Shown in pieces: positions 52,019 through 60,213 of a stretch of DNA of 64,000 bases. The position numbers were made by a program, and so were the translations under genes. Positions within the stretch are counted from its first letter, which is position 1. Each line of letters begins with the position of its first letter. Source of the DNA: Bacteroides ilei. GTDB lineage: Bacteria > Bacteroidota > Bacteroidia > Bacteroidales > Bacteroidaceae. The stretch spans positions 2,628,590 through 2,692,589 of the forward strand of contig NZ_LT635801.1 of assembly GCF_900128495.1 (NCBI RefSeq). Reading direction: 5' to 3'. The notes under the pieces are model-generated. The model had not been told where the DNA came from. It saw only the letters and a program-made list of their open reading frames with translations, and did not search any database.

Positions 52019-52864
52019 ATGAAAAGATTTGCGGAAGAAATACTGGCTAAAATTGACGCTGAAATCCAATTAAGGGATTGTGGTGTCGATTCTGCAATGG
52101 ATAATGCCTTATATATGGTAAGGTTCATTGCACCTATGTACGAACAACTAAGAGAAATGATTATTAGCTATTCATTTCCGAGTGTAGAAGATGAAATATG
52201 TTTTTTCAAAGAATTGAAACCGGAAATTCTTAGCAAGTATATATATTTTAATAAGGTGTACCATATAGAATTGAAATGCCCAGATGGTAGTAATGACTGT
52301 ATCCGGGAATATTTGAGTGCAGAATTGGATAAACTGACGTATTTCTTCCGCAACAATATAGAGTTTTATCAGTATATACGTTCACAATCAACACATTTGG
52401 ATAATTTTTATTTTACTCGAAAACCAATAGGAACTTCAATAATGCCAAGTTTTGAAAGTTTCCAATATGATGCAGACCCGTTATTTTCAACCGGATATGA
52501 TTATAAGGTCGCAAAAATACTTTGCAACAAGTATTTGAAAATTTATTTAGAGGACAGGATGGTTAAATTAAACAATGCTGAATACAAAACAGGAAGAAGT
52601 TTTAGATTTAACTCTGTATGTTTTACCGGAAAGAAAAATACCTTGATAGAATTGGGTTATGCGCTTGTTTCTTCCGGTGATATAAATCATGGTAACATAG
52701 AAATAAAGGAATTTATGGAATACCTTAGTTTCGTTTTCAACATTGATTTGGGTGATTATTATGATGCGTATATTGCTATGAAAGAGCGAAAAAACAGAAC
52801 TTCTTATTTGAACAAGCTGATTGAGAATCTGACAAAGAGAATGAATGAAGATGATACAAAATAA
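52019..52864 (+). CDS. rteC: RteC-like excision regulator, copy 2
   Basis: A 281-residue RteC-domain protein, paralogous to copy 1. The block LIELGYALVSSGDINHGNIE and the end of the protein are nearly identical, while the first 190 residues have drifted. The ATG at 52019 lies one base after the acetyltransferase stop, so it must be translated with the resistance genes from the attenuated MATE mRNA. A strong terminator follows at 52891. Downstream are Xis-type and primase genes, the likely targets of RteC. Confidence 0.88.
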   Translation: MKRFAEEILAKIDAEIQLRDCGVDSAMDNALYMVRFIAPMYEQLREMIISYSFPSVEDEICFFKELKPEILSKYIYFNKVYHIELKCPDGSNDCIREYLSAELDKLTYFFRNNIEFYQYIRSQSTHLDNFYFTRKPIGTSIMPSFESFQYDADPLFSTGYDYKVAKILCNKYLKIYLEDRMVKLNNAEYKTGRSFRFNSVCFTGKKNTLIELGYALVSSGDINHGNIEIKEFMEYLSFVFNIDLGDYYDAYIAMKERKNRTSYLNKLIENLTKRMNEDDTK

Positions 52865-52890
52865 ATAAGTGCTTTTTAATTAGCAAAATA

Positions 52891-52927
52891 AAATACCGTG
52901 TTCATACCGACACGGTATTTTTTTATT
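52891..52927 (+). terminator. Terminator of the MATE-Vat-RteC operon
   Basis: An 11-bp perfect stem (52891-52901 with 52910-52920) followed by T7. Its loop region GTTCATACCG is the exact reverse complement of CGGTATGAAC at 53028-53037. Confidence 0.88.
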
Positions 52928-53020
52928 TTTACTGAAACAGTCTAAAAAAGGACTTTTTTTATTCTCAATACATAATAAAACTATCTGAAAAACACTTGAA
53001 AACCACCGAAAAATATTTTT

Positions 53021-53043
53021 ACCATGACGGTATGAACCATGAC
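53021..53043. promoter_or_regulatory. Candidate RteC operator before the Xis-type gene
   Basis: The octamer ACCATGAC occurs at 53021-53028 and 53036-53043 as a direct repeat 15 bases apart, 50-75 bases before the Xis-type gene. The intervening CGGTATGAAC is complementary to the loop of the upstream terminator. In CTnDOT, RteC binds repeats upstream of xis2c; the assignment here is by position only. Confidence 0.4.
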
Positions 53044-53096
53044 TTTTAATCATTTTCATATCCCGAACTTTGCAGCAAAATCAATTAGTTAACAAT

Positions 53097-53450
53097 ATGG
53101 ATGTGATTACGATTGAATCAAAAGCCTATAAGGAGATAGTGGCTAAGATAGATGTGATAGCCAATTATGTATTTTCACAGGAGGACACGAAAAACGAGGA
53201 TGAAATCTGGGTGGACAGTTACGAGGTCTGCACATTTCTCCAAATCAGCGACCGTACATTGCAACGTTTGCGTGCAAAAGGTGTAGTCGCTTTCTCTAAC
53301 ATAGGAGGACGGTGTTATTACAAGATAGGCGAACTGAAACGTCTGCTGGAAGAACGGCTGATAAAGAGCAATGACGAATGTATGCGTAACCTGATAACCA
53401 ATCATGAATTGTATGCTAAGGAAAGAAGAAATACTAAGCAGGACAAATAA
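53097..53450 (+). CDS. Helix-turn-helix protein, Xis2c-like
   Basis: A 117-residue DNA-binding protein with a short N-terminal helix and a MerR/excisionase-type winged helix (about 42-95: SYEVCTFLQISDRTLQRLRAKGVV, then GGRCYYKIGELKRLL). Such proteins bend DNA during excision in CTnDOT-type elements. The ATG at 53097 is chosen over a TTG at 53070. It overlaps the primase gene start by 38 bases, so the two are co-expressed. It is related in layout to the 92-residue protein at 55478. Confidence 0.83.
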   Translation: MDVITIESKAYKEIVAKIDVIANYVFSQEDTKNEDEIWVDSYEVCTFLQISDRTLQRLRAKGVVAFSNIGGRCYYKIGELKRLLEERLIKSNDECMRNLITNHELYAKERRNTKQDK

Positions 53451-55458
53451 CGGCTTGTCGGTGTTCAAACACTACCTGCCCGGCAACTGGCGTATCGGTA
53501 GGAACTTTCTCAATCCGTTGTATAAAGACAGCAAGGCTTCCTGCAACATCTACTTCGACCGCCATAGCGGTATGTACAAGATGAAAGACTTCGGTAACGA
53601 CAATTACAGCGGCGACTGCTTTTTCCTCGTGGGGCAACTGAAAGGGCTGGACTGTAACCGGGCTTTGGACTTCATCGAGATACTGGAAACCATCGACCGG
53701 GACTTGGGACTGGGTTTATCTTCCGGGACACCCGTTCCTATATCCCAGACTACCGACAAATGTATTGCGACGAACACACCTGTTGAACCGCCCGAAAAGC
53801 CTGTCAAGCCTTACCAGTTCAGGGAACAGAAATTTTCCACCGCAGAAATGGAATACTGGCGGCAGTACGGCATCACTCCCGAAGTGCTGGAGCATTACAA
53901 GGTCTGCTCACTCCGGGAATACAGCAGCGAAACGGCAGAGGGAAAGCCATACACCTACATTTCATCGTCGGCAGAACCGATGTACGGCTACAAGGGCAAA
54001 CAGTACATTAAGCTGTACCGTCCCTTTTCCACACCCCGTTTCCTATATGGCGGCAGCTTCGGGGAAAACTACTGTTTCGGGTTGGAGCAACTGCCCGCCA
54101 AAGGTGACACATTGTTTATCACGGGTGGCGAGAAGGACGTGCTTTCACTGGCGGCACATGGCTTTCATGCCATCTGCTTCAACAGTGAAACGGTAATGAT
54201 ACCGTCCACGCTGGTTTATCGGCTGACGTTCCGTTTCAAGCACATTGTCCTGCTTTTCGACATGGACAAGACAGGTAGGGAGAGTTCAAGCAGGCAGGAA
54301 AGACTGCTGGGGGAATTTGGCGTGAAACGCCTTTCTCTACCGCTTCCGGGCACGAAAGAGGAAAAGGACATATCGGATTATTTCAAGGCGGGTAACACCC
54401 GTGAAGATTTCCTGAAACTGTTTATCAGATTTTTAGACGACCTATATAGCGACACACTGATTATGCTTAAATCATGCGAGATAGACTTCAACAATCCGCC
54501 CGTCAAAGCACAGGTCATCATATCGGCGGGCGATGTTCCATTGGGAACACAAGGCAACCTGTTCGGCATCACAGGGGGCGAAGGAACGGGCAAGAGCAAC
54601 TATGTAGCCGCAATCGTGGCAGGCTGTATCTGTCCTCCCTATACGGAAACAGACACGCTGGGCATACGGATAACCGCTAATGACAGACACAAGGCGGTTT
54701 TGCTCTATGATACCGAACAGTCGGAAGTACAGCTTTTCAAGAACGTAAGCAACCTGCTGGCACGTGCGGGGCAAAAGGAAAAGCCGGAAGAACTGAAAGC
54801 GTTCTGCCTTACGGGAATGTCCCGAAAGGAACGGTTGAACGCTATAATACAAAGCATGGATAAGTTCTACTACCAATATGGCGGCATCCAGTTGGTTGTC
54901 ATTGACGGCATCGCCGACCTCGTAAAGAGTGCCAACGATGAAGCGGAAAGCGTGGCGGTGATAGATGAACTGTATCGGTTGGCGGGTATCTACAACACCT
55001 GCATACTTTGCGTACTTCATTTTGTCCCGAACGGATTAAAGCTGCGTGGACATCTTGGAAGCGAATTGCAAAGGAAGGCAGCTACCATCCTGTCAATCGA
55101 AAAAGACGATGAACCCACGCAATCGGTAGTGAAAGCCCTGAAAGTAAGGGACGGAAGCCCGCTGGACGTGCCGCTGATGCTTTTCGCATGGGACAAGAAA
55201 GCCGGGATGCACACGTACCGGGGCGAAAAGCCACGTGAAGAAAAAGAGAAGCGCAAGGAAAGGGAACTGGTGGGTGTAGCCCGTGACATTTTCGGGCGGC
55301 AGACACACATCACCTACATAGACCTTTGCGAACAGTTGCAACAGGTACTGGACATCAAGGAGCGGACAGCCAAGAACTATATCCGCTTCATGCGGGAGAA
55401 AGAAATCATCCTGAAAGACCCGGCAAACCAAAGTTATTTTATGATAGGTCTCATTTAA
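53413..55458 (+). CDS. Primase-helicase-like protein (Toprim + RecA-type ATPase)
   Basis: A 681-residue replication protein of mobile elements. The N-terminus (about 1-85) is a primase zinc-ribbon-like region without obvious cysteine ligands. A Toprim domain follows (TLFITGGEKDVLSLA, then LLFDMDKTGRE). The second half is a RecA/DnaB-like ATPase with Walker A GGEGTGKS at about 388-395 and a Walker B-like QLVVIDGIADL. A C-terminal helical tail (KERTAKNYIRFMREKEII) may bind DNA. It lies between two Xis-type genes; the ATG at 53404 is an alternative start three codons upstream. Confidence 0.82.
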   Translation: MLRKEEILSRTNNGLSVFKHYLPGNWRIGRNFLNPLYKDSKASCNIYFDRHSGMYKMKDFGNDNYSGDCFFLVGQLKGLDCNRALDFIEILETIDRDLGLGLSSGTPVPISQTTDKCIATNTPVEPPEKPVKPYQFREQKFSTAEMEYWRQYGITPEVLEHYKVCSLREYSSETAEGKPYTYISSSAEPMYGYKGKQYIKLYRPFSTPRFLYGGSFGENYCFGLEQLPAKGDTLFITGGEKDVLSLAAHGFHAICFNSETVMIPSTLVYRLTFRFKHIVLLFDMDKTGRESSSRQERLLGEFGVKRLSLPLPGTKEEKDISDYFKAGNTREDFLKLFIRFLDDLYSDTLIMLKSCEIDFNNPPVKAQVIISAGDVPLGTQGNLFGITGGEGTGKSNYVAAIVAGCICPPYTETDTLGIRITANDRHKAVLLYDTEQSEVQLFKNVSNLLARAGQKEKPEELKAFCLTGMSRKERLNAIIQSMDKFYYQYGGIQLVVIDGIADLVKSANDEAESVAVIDELYRLAGIYNTCILCVLHFVPNGLKLRGHLGSELQRKAATILSIEKDDEPTQSVVKALKVRDGSPLDVPLMLFAWDKKAGMHTYRGEKPREEKEKRKERELVGVARDIFGRQTHITYIDLCEQLQQVLDIKERTAKNYIRFMREKEIILKDPANQSYFMIGLI

Positions 55459-55477
55459 TTTCAATCGGGAGTAGCTT

Positions 55478-55756
55478 ATGTATATAGACAATGACAACTT
55501 CGTGGCATGGATGGAGCGTATCATAGACAGGCTCGACATGCAGGATAAAAAGATAGACCGTCTGATGAACAGCCACAACTGCCTGAACGGTGAAAAGCTG
55601 CTCGACAATCAGGACTTGTGCTTTATGCTCAAAGTGAGCGTCAAGACCTTGCAGCGTTACCGGAAGAAAGGCATATTGCCCTATCTTCTTCTGGACGGAA
55701 AATATTACTATCGGGCAAGCGACATACACAGGCTTATTCGTGAGCGCACGGATTAG
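55478..55756 (+). CDS. Helix-turn-helix protein, Xis2d-like
   Basis: A 92-residue protein with an N-terminal helix and an excisionase-type helix-turn-helix (about 35-90: NQDLCFMLKVSVKTLQRYRKKGILPY, then GKYYYRASDIHRLI). The gap to the primase gene is 19 bases. With the 117-residue protein upstream it mirrors the Xis2c/Xis2d pair of CTnDOT. A terminator follows at 55790. Confidence 0.82.
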   Translation: MYIDNDNFVAWMERIIDRLDMQDKKIDRLMNSHNCLNGEKLLDNQDLCFMLKVSVKTLQRYRKKGILPYLLLDGKYYYRASDIHRLIRERTD

Positions 55757-55789
55757 ACAGTGTTTTTTGTCATCATTCAATTAGTCGTG

Positions 55790-55825
55790 TCCTGCCCTGT
55801 TGTGATAACACGGCAGGATTTTTTT
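55790..55825 (+). terminator. Terminator of the Xis/primase operon
   Basis: TCCTGCC pairs with GGCAGGA (55790-55796 with 55812-55818), with an inner TGTT/AACA pair, and is followed by T7. Confidence 0.85.
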
Positions 55826-55857
55826 ATTGTATGCCATGATTTCTCAATGATTTTCAC

Positions 55858-56117
55858 TACATTTGCAAAAGTAGTACAAGAGAATAACGGCGATTGAACA
55901 GCTTTGACTGTGATTTCGTCTTTATATATAATATTGAAAATTAGCGTTCCGCTGAACGTCCTGATACGAAAACTGGCAAATTTTCAAATTGAGGGGATAT
56001 TCAGTGCAGGATACGTTATGCAATCGCATAGCGTGGTCTTGCCTGTTTCCTCAAAGGTATTGCCAGTACCACGTATCGAAGCAGTGTAAGAGCCACGCTT
56101 CTTTTTTGGGTACTGGC
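55858..56117 (+). promoter_or_regulatory. Promoter and leader-peptide attenuator before the DHFR-like gene
   Basis: TACATTTG (55858-55865) is a -7 box, followed by an untranslated stretch of about 290 nt. A 23-residue leader ORF (56018-56089) starts MQSHSVVLPVSSK. Its codons contain strand A (AGCGTGGT, 56030-56037), which can pair with ACCACG at 56068-56073 or with CCACGCT at 56093-56099. The latter overlaps the 3' arm of an intrinsic terminator (56078-56101, then T6 to 56107) whose loop carries the leader stop codon. GCCAGTACC (56062-56070) also pairs with GGTACTGGC (56109-56117). This is the design of a ribosome-controlled transcription attenuator. Confidence 0.68.
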
Positions 56118-56160
56118 GGACAGTTGAATATGAATATTAAACTGTTAAATACCTGATAGT

Positions 56161-56679
56161 ATGAAACAAATAAAAGCGCATATCGCCGTATCTCTTGACG
56201 GACACACAGCCACATTAGACAAAGAACTGGACTGGTTACCCCGTGAAATAAAAAATATCATTGGCAAGCAATACTTGGAAGCAAATTGCCTGCTCATGGG
56301 AGCGAACACCTACAACTACATCTTTGAACATTGGGGCGGGTGGCCACACAAAAGCAAGCGGTCTTTTGTAGTGTCACACTACGACACCAACGTAACGCCG
56401 GACTGCGGGGTGGAGTTCCTGACCGAAGAACCGCTGCAAAGGGTTTATGAACTGAAACAAACGCATGACATACTGGTGGTGGGTAGCGGAAAACTGATTA
56501 CCTCGCTGATAAAAGCCGGACTGCTGGACAGTCTGACAATCTATACCGTTCCCGTCATGGTAGGCAAAGGCATCGGCTTTGTCGGGGAAACATTCGGCTC
56601 GCAGTGGAAGTTGTCGGAAAGTAACGTATTAGGAAACGGAATTGTCCGTTCGACCTACCTGTTTGACGGGAACATATAA
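56161..56679 (+). CDS. DHFR-like/RibD C-terminal domain reductase
   Basis: A 172-residue protein of the dihydrofolate-reductase-like fold shared with the RibD reductase domain. It opens IKAHIAVSLDGHTATLDKELDW, has the nucleotide-binding LLMGANTYNYIF and DILVVGSGKLITSLIKAGLLDSL, and ends with a YLFDGN strand. Proteins of this group are found often in Bacteroidetes elements; their reaction is mostly unknown, and nothing here shows trimethoprim resistance. Its long attenuator leader suggests it responds to a ribosome-acting signal. It converges on the topoisomerase gene across a shared terminator. Confidence 0.82.
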   Translation: MKQIKAHIAVSLDGHTATLDKELDWLPREIKNIIGKQYLEANCLLMGANTYNYIFEHWGGWPHKSKRSFVVSHYDTNVTPDCGVEFLTEEPLQRVYELKQTHDILVVGSGKLITSLIKAGLLDSLTIYTVPVMVGKGIGFVGETFGSQWKLSESNVLGNGIVRSTYLFDGNI

Positions 56680-56683
56680 AAAA

Positions 56684-56708
56684 TGCGCCCGGTTTCCCTC
56701 CGGGCGCA
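56684..56708. terminator. G+C-rich terminator between convergent genes
   Basis: A 9-bp stem TGCGCCCGG/CCGGGCGCA (56684-56692 with 56700-56708), preceded by A6 on the plus strand, so it acts best for leftward transcripts from topB; it also closes the DHFR-like gene. Confidence 0.78.
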
Positions 56709-56776
56709 ACCACTAAAATTTCAATTATCATAAGCCTTAAAACCCATCACAATGAAATTTCAGCGGTAAAGATAAG

Positions 56777-58864
56777 TTATTTCTTCGGCTTTCCTTTCTT
56801 TTCAGGGAATGAAAAAGCGACATTGAACTGTTCGTCCAGTACCAGCGAAGCATCGAAAACCTTGCCGTTCTTTCCCTTGAAGCCCTTGATTAACCCGGTC
56901 TTCCGCTTCGTCACCAGTTCGACAACCTGCTTGTCGGTCAGTTGCTTGTCGCACTTGTTACGGAATATGGTAAGCGTACAGTCCACGTTGGAACATTTCG
57001 CCACTTTCGGGTAGAACAGGATGCGTCCGCTGCCACATTTCGGACAGGGACAGGTTTCACCTCCGGCAATGGACAGTTGTACGGAAAGCAGTTCCGCCGT
57101 GATTTGGGCGGCATAGACCTCGATGCCTTTCCTGAATGTGTCGGCATCCATGCAGCCCGCTTCTATCTTGGCAAGGGCGGTTTCCCACATCCCCGTCATT
57201 TCGACATCGGCAATCTTCTTGTCCTTGACAATCCTGTAAACGGCAAGTCCCTTTTCTGTGGGTATAATATTCCTTTTCTCACGCACGATGTACTGGCGTG
57301 CGAACAGTGTTTCTATAATCGCCGCACGAGTGGCTGGCGTACCTATCCCGGCATCTTTCAGGCTGGCTTTCAACTCGGCATCCTCCAGTTCCCTGCCCGC
57401 ATTTTCCATTGCGGCAAGCAGGCTGCTTTCCGTATGCAGCGGCTTCGGCTTGGTCTGCTTTTCGAGCAGATCCACGCCGGAGAGCGACAAGGTTTCTCCC
57501 TCCTGAAGCTGTGGCAGTCCGGCAGCTTCTCCGTCCTCGCCTGCTTCCTGTTCGTTGAACACAGCCCGCCATCCGGCTTCTTTCATTATCGCCCCTTTTA
57601 CGGTGAAATCGGTATTTCCGGCGGACAATACAGCGGTGGTAACGTCTTTCACGCATTTGTCCGAAAAGGCTTCCAGCATACGCCCGGCTACCAATTCATA
57701 GACCGCCCTTTCATCTTCGGAAAGTTCATCGGGCAGGTTCTCGGTAACGATTAAGGCATGGTGGTCGGTTACCTTACCGTCATTCACGCTGCGGCGGTTC
57801 AGTGTGTTGCTGTTCAAGCTGGCGGCATATCCGGCAAAGCGGGGGTATTTTCCCAACAGTGCGATGCGCTCGGGCATTTCCTCGAAAACATCCTCCGAAA
57901 TATAACGGCTTCCGGTTCTCGGATAGGACATCACTTTCTTTTCATACAGGCTTTGTGCTATCGAAAGCGTCTTGTCCGCTGAAAAATCCAGCTTCGTGTT
58001 CGCTTCCTTTTGCAGCGTGGTAAGGTCGTACAAAAGGGGCGGTTCTTGGCTGGTTTCTTTCCTCTCAACAGACTTCACCACAAGCTGCCCGGCATCCTTT
58101 ACCCGTTGCAGGGCGGCTATGGCATCGGACTGCTGTTCCCACTTGTCTGTCGATTGGGCGGTGAAACCTATTCCCCCGCTGGCGGTCGCCGCTTTGAGCT
58201 GCCAGAACTTGGTCGGGACAAAATTCCTGTTCTCCAAAAAACGGCTGCATATCATCACGAGCGTGGGTGTCTGCACCCTGCCCAACGAGAACACGCCCTG
58301 TCCGGCGGCTACGCTCAACGCTTGGGTGGCATTTATCCCTATCAGCCAGTCGGCTTCACTACGGGACTTGGCGGAGAGGTAGAGGTTATCGTAACGTCCG
58401 CCCGGCTGCAAATTGTACATCCCCTCACGGATAGCCTTGTCGGTAAGGCTGCTTATCCACAGCCGGAAAAAAGGCTTGCGGCAGTTCAGGTAATGGAATA
58501 TATACCTGAAAATCAATTCCCCCTCACGCCCGGCATCGGTGGCGACAATAATCCTGTCGCACTGGTCGAACACCTCCTTAATCACTTTCAACTGTTTCAA
58601 CACGCCGGGGTCTGTCTTGTAGCCTTTCTCGGCTTTCACCTGACGGGGGATTAGCCGGAAATCGGACGGAAGTATGGGCAGGCTCTCCCTGCGAAAATTT
58701 GCTACGCCGTAGGCTTCAGGCATGGCAAGCTGTATCAAGTGCCCGAACGCCCATGTCACTATGTACCCGTTGCCGGACAGATACCCGTCATTCCTTTGTG
58801 TCGCCCCGATAATCCGGGCGATGTCTTTTGCCACGCTGGGTTTTTCCGCTATCAATGCAATCAT
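56777..58864 (-). CDS. topB: DNA topoisomerase III, Exc-like
   Basis: A 695-residue type IA topoisomerase: Toprim domain (E7 in IAEKPS, ATDAGREGE with D110), the four-domain core with catalytic Y314 in VMSYPRTGSRY, and a C-terminal zinc-ribbon (CPCPKCGSGR, KCSNVDC). The size and layout match the CTnDOT Exc protein, which is a topoisomerase III encoded in the excision operon. It is 26 bases downstream of the DUF3945 gene and co-transcribed with it leftward. In this element it is separated from, and opposed to, the Xis genes. Confidence 0.93.
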   Translation of the reverse strand: MIALIAEKPSVAKDIARIIGATQRNDGYLSGNGYIVTWAFGHLIQLAMPEAYGVANFRRESLPILPSDFRLIPRQVKAEKGYKTDPGVLKQLKVIKEVFDQCDRIIVATDAGREGELIFRYIFHYLNCRKPFFRLWISSLTDKAIREGMYNLQPGGRYDNLYLSAKSRSEADWLIGINATQALSVAAGQGVFSLGRVQTPTLVMICSRFLENRNFVPTKFWQLKAATASGGIGFTAQSTDKWEQQSDAIAALQRVKDAGQLVVKSVERKETSQEPPLLYDLTTLQKEANTKLDFSADKTLSIAQSLYEKKVMSYPRTGSRYISEDVFEEMPERIALLGKYPRFAGYAASLNSNTLNRRSVNDGKVTDHHALIVTENLPDELSEDERAVYELVAGRMLEAFSDKCVKDVTTAVLSAGNTDFTVKGAIMKEAGWRAVFNEQEAGEDGEAAGLPQLQEGETLSLSGVDLLEKQTKPKPLHTESSLLAAMENAGRELEDAELKASLKDAGIGTPATRAAIIETLFARQYIVREKRNIIPTEKGLAVYRIVKDKKIADVEMTGMWETALAKIEAGCMDADTFRKGIEVYAAQITAELLSVQLSIAGGETCPCPKCGSGRILFYPKVAKCSNVDCTLTIFRNKCDKQLTDKQVVELVTKRKTGLIKGFKGKNGKVFDASLVLDEQFNVAFSFPEKKGKPKK

Positions 58865-58890
58865 AATTCTTCACTTTTTAATGGTAGGTA

Positions 58891-60213
58891 CTACATTTTC
58901 ATCCCTCTGGACTTCTTGGGCTTGTCCGCTTTCAGGCTCTTGTCCTGTGCTTTTTCCTGTTTCTCTTTCTGCTTGGCGGTGGGTTTCTGTTGTCCCTGTT
59001 TCAGCGGCTCTTTGGTCTGTTTGGTTACTTCATCGGTCTTTCCTCCAGAATTGACCGCTACCTGCGTCCGGCTCTCGGAAACGGGGATAACATCTTTCGG
59101 CTGCACCTTGCCGGAGGATTTGCCCTGTACTCCGGGCTGCACATGACCGTTGAACTCCACACCCTTGCCGTCCTTTAATCCTGTGACTTGCTGCTGTGCG
59201 GGCTGCTGCCCCTGCTGCAAGAACTGGACGGCAGACCTCGGCAGGAACTCCAAGCCACGCTCCACTGCGCTGACTTGAAGATAGGCACTGCGTTTCGTCC
59301 CGTCCTTGAATTGCAGGTTTTCCATCTTGACGGGTTTCCCAGCTTCAAAAGCGGCTTTCTGTTCCGGGCTTACTTTCACGCCACAAACGGTATCGGGACA
59401 TTTCCACTTGTCTGCCCGCATGTACTCCAGTTCATGGGTATACCTGTCCCGGCTGACAAACACTGGGATTTGCTCCCCGTGTTTCGGGTCTTTGATTTGG
59501 ATAATACCGCCCAGATTGCCAGTTCCCAGCAGGTTGCCTTGTTCCTGCTTGGAAAATTCGTACCCGTTATACGGGCGTTGAAGCAGTTTTTCATCCATTT
59601 GCACGCCGTGCAGCTTAGGCACTACCGTCCCGTCCTTTGCCTGATAGAAAGAGAGCTTGACATCGGTAGGTTTAAGGTAGAAGCCGCCTACCGTCCCCGA
59701 AACGGTATAGGTGTTGCGGGATTTGTAGCCACGCATCACCCTGTTGAAATCCTTTGTGTTTTTCAAAGTGTCGGCGGTAATGCCGACTTTCTTCAAGTCC
59801 TCCCAATTGATTTTAGCCGGGTCGAAACGGTAGTCCTGCCTGCCCCCGTTATTGTCGGGATTCGGAACTCGCAACATTTCCGCCCGTCTGTCGCCCTCCG
59901 GCGTGGGGTTGCGGTGGTTGTTCTCGATAGCTTTTGCGTCCTGTTCCGCTTCCGTAGCCTTGCTGCGGAACAAAGCCAGTCCCTCCGTGTCCTGATACCT
60001 GCGGAAGAAATTGGAAATGAAGTTGCTGAACACATCGCTGTTCCTGTCCACCTGCATAAACTCACCGTTATGGGATTGGGTCGGTTCAACGGTCTGCAAA
60101 TTGCCCTCGTTGTCGATACCTTTAACGGCACTCACTTTCCCCTGCTGTTTATCCAAGACCAGCAGCACGTCTTTTTCCTGCCCCTCTACGGACGGGTTCA
60201 TTCTGTTTGCCAT
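58891..60213 (-). CDS. DUF3945/DUF4099-type mobile element protein
   Basis: A 440-residue protein. The N-terminal half (about 10-190) resembles DUF4099 (INWEDLKKVGITADTLK) and the middle contains one or two DUF3945 repeats (KLSFYQAKDGTVVPKLHGVQMDE). The last 110 residues are low-complexity, rich in Q, K and G and basic at the end (KADKPKKSRGMKM). These proteins are nearly always next to topoisomerase III in Bacteroidetes elements, but their role is unknown. It is first of the two-gene leftward operon. Confidence 0.83.
   Translation of the reverse strand: MANRMNPSVEGQEKDVLLVLDKQQGKVSAVKGIDNEGNLQTVEPTQSHNGEFMQVDRNSDVFSNFISNFFRRYQDTEGLALFRSKATEAEQDAKAIENNHRNPTPEGDRRAEMLRVPNPDNNGGRQDYRFDPAKINWEDLKKVGITADTLKNTKDFNRVMRGYKSRNTYTVSGTVGGFYLKPTDVKLSFYQAKDGTVVPKLHGVQMDEKLLQRPYNGYEFSKQEQGNLLGTGNLGGIIQIKDPKHGEQIPVFVSRDRYTHELEYMRADKWKCPDTVCGVKVSPEQKAAFEAGKPVKMENLQFKDGTKRSAYLQVSAVERGLEFLPRSAVQFLQQGQQPAQQQVTGLKDGKGVEFNGHVQPGVQGKSSGKVQPKDVIPVSESRTQVAVNSGGKTDEVTKQTKEPLKQGQQKPTAKQKEKQEKAQDKSLKADKPKKSRGMKM

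Noticed and set aside
55904..56089. A 61-codon ORF starting at TTG 55904 in the DHFR leader as a real protein.
   Set aside because: The inner ATG at 56018 gives a better leader peptide placed over the pairing strands; the upstream part has a poor start and lies in an untranslated leader with hairpins.
56161..56679. DHFR-like protein as a trimethoprim-resistance (dfr) gene.
   Set aside because: The sequence fits the RibD-C/DHFR-like group rather than folate DHFR; resistance is not supported.
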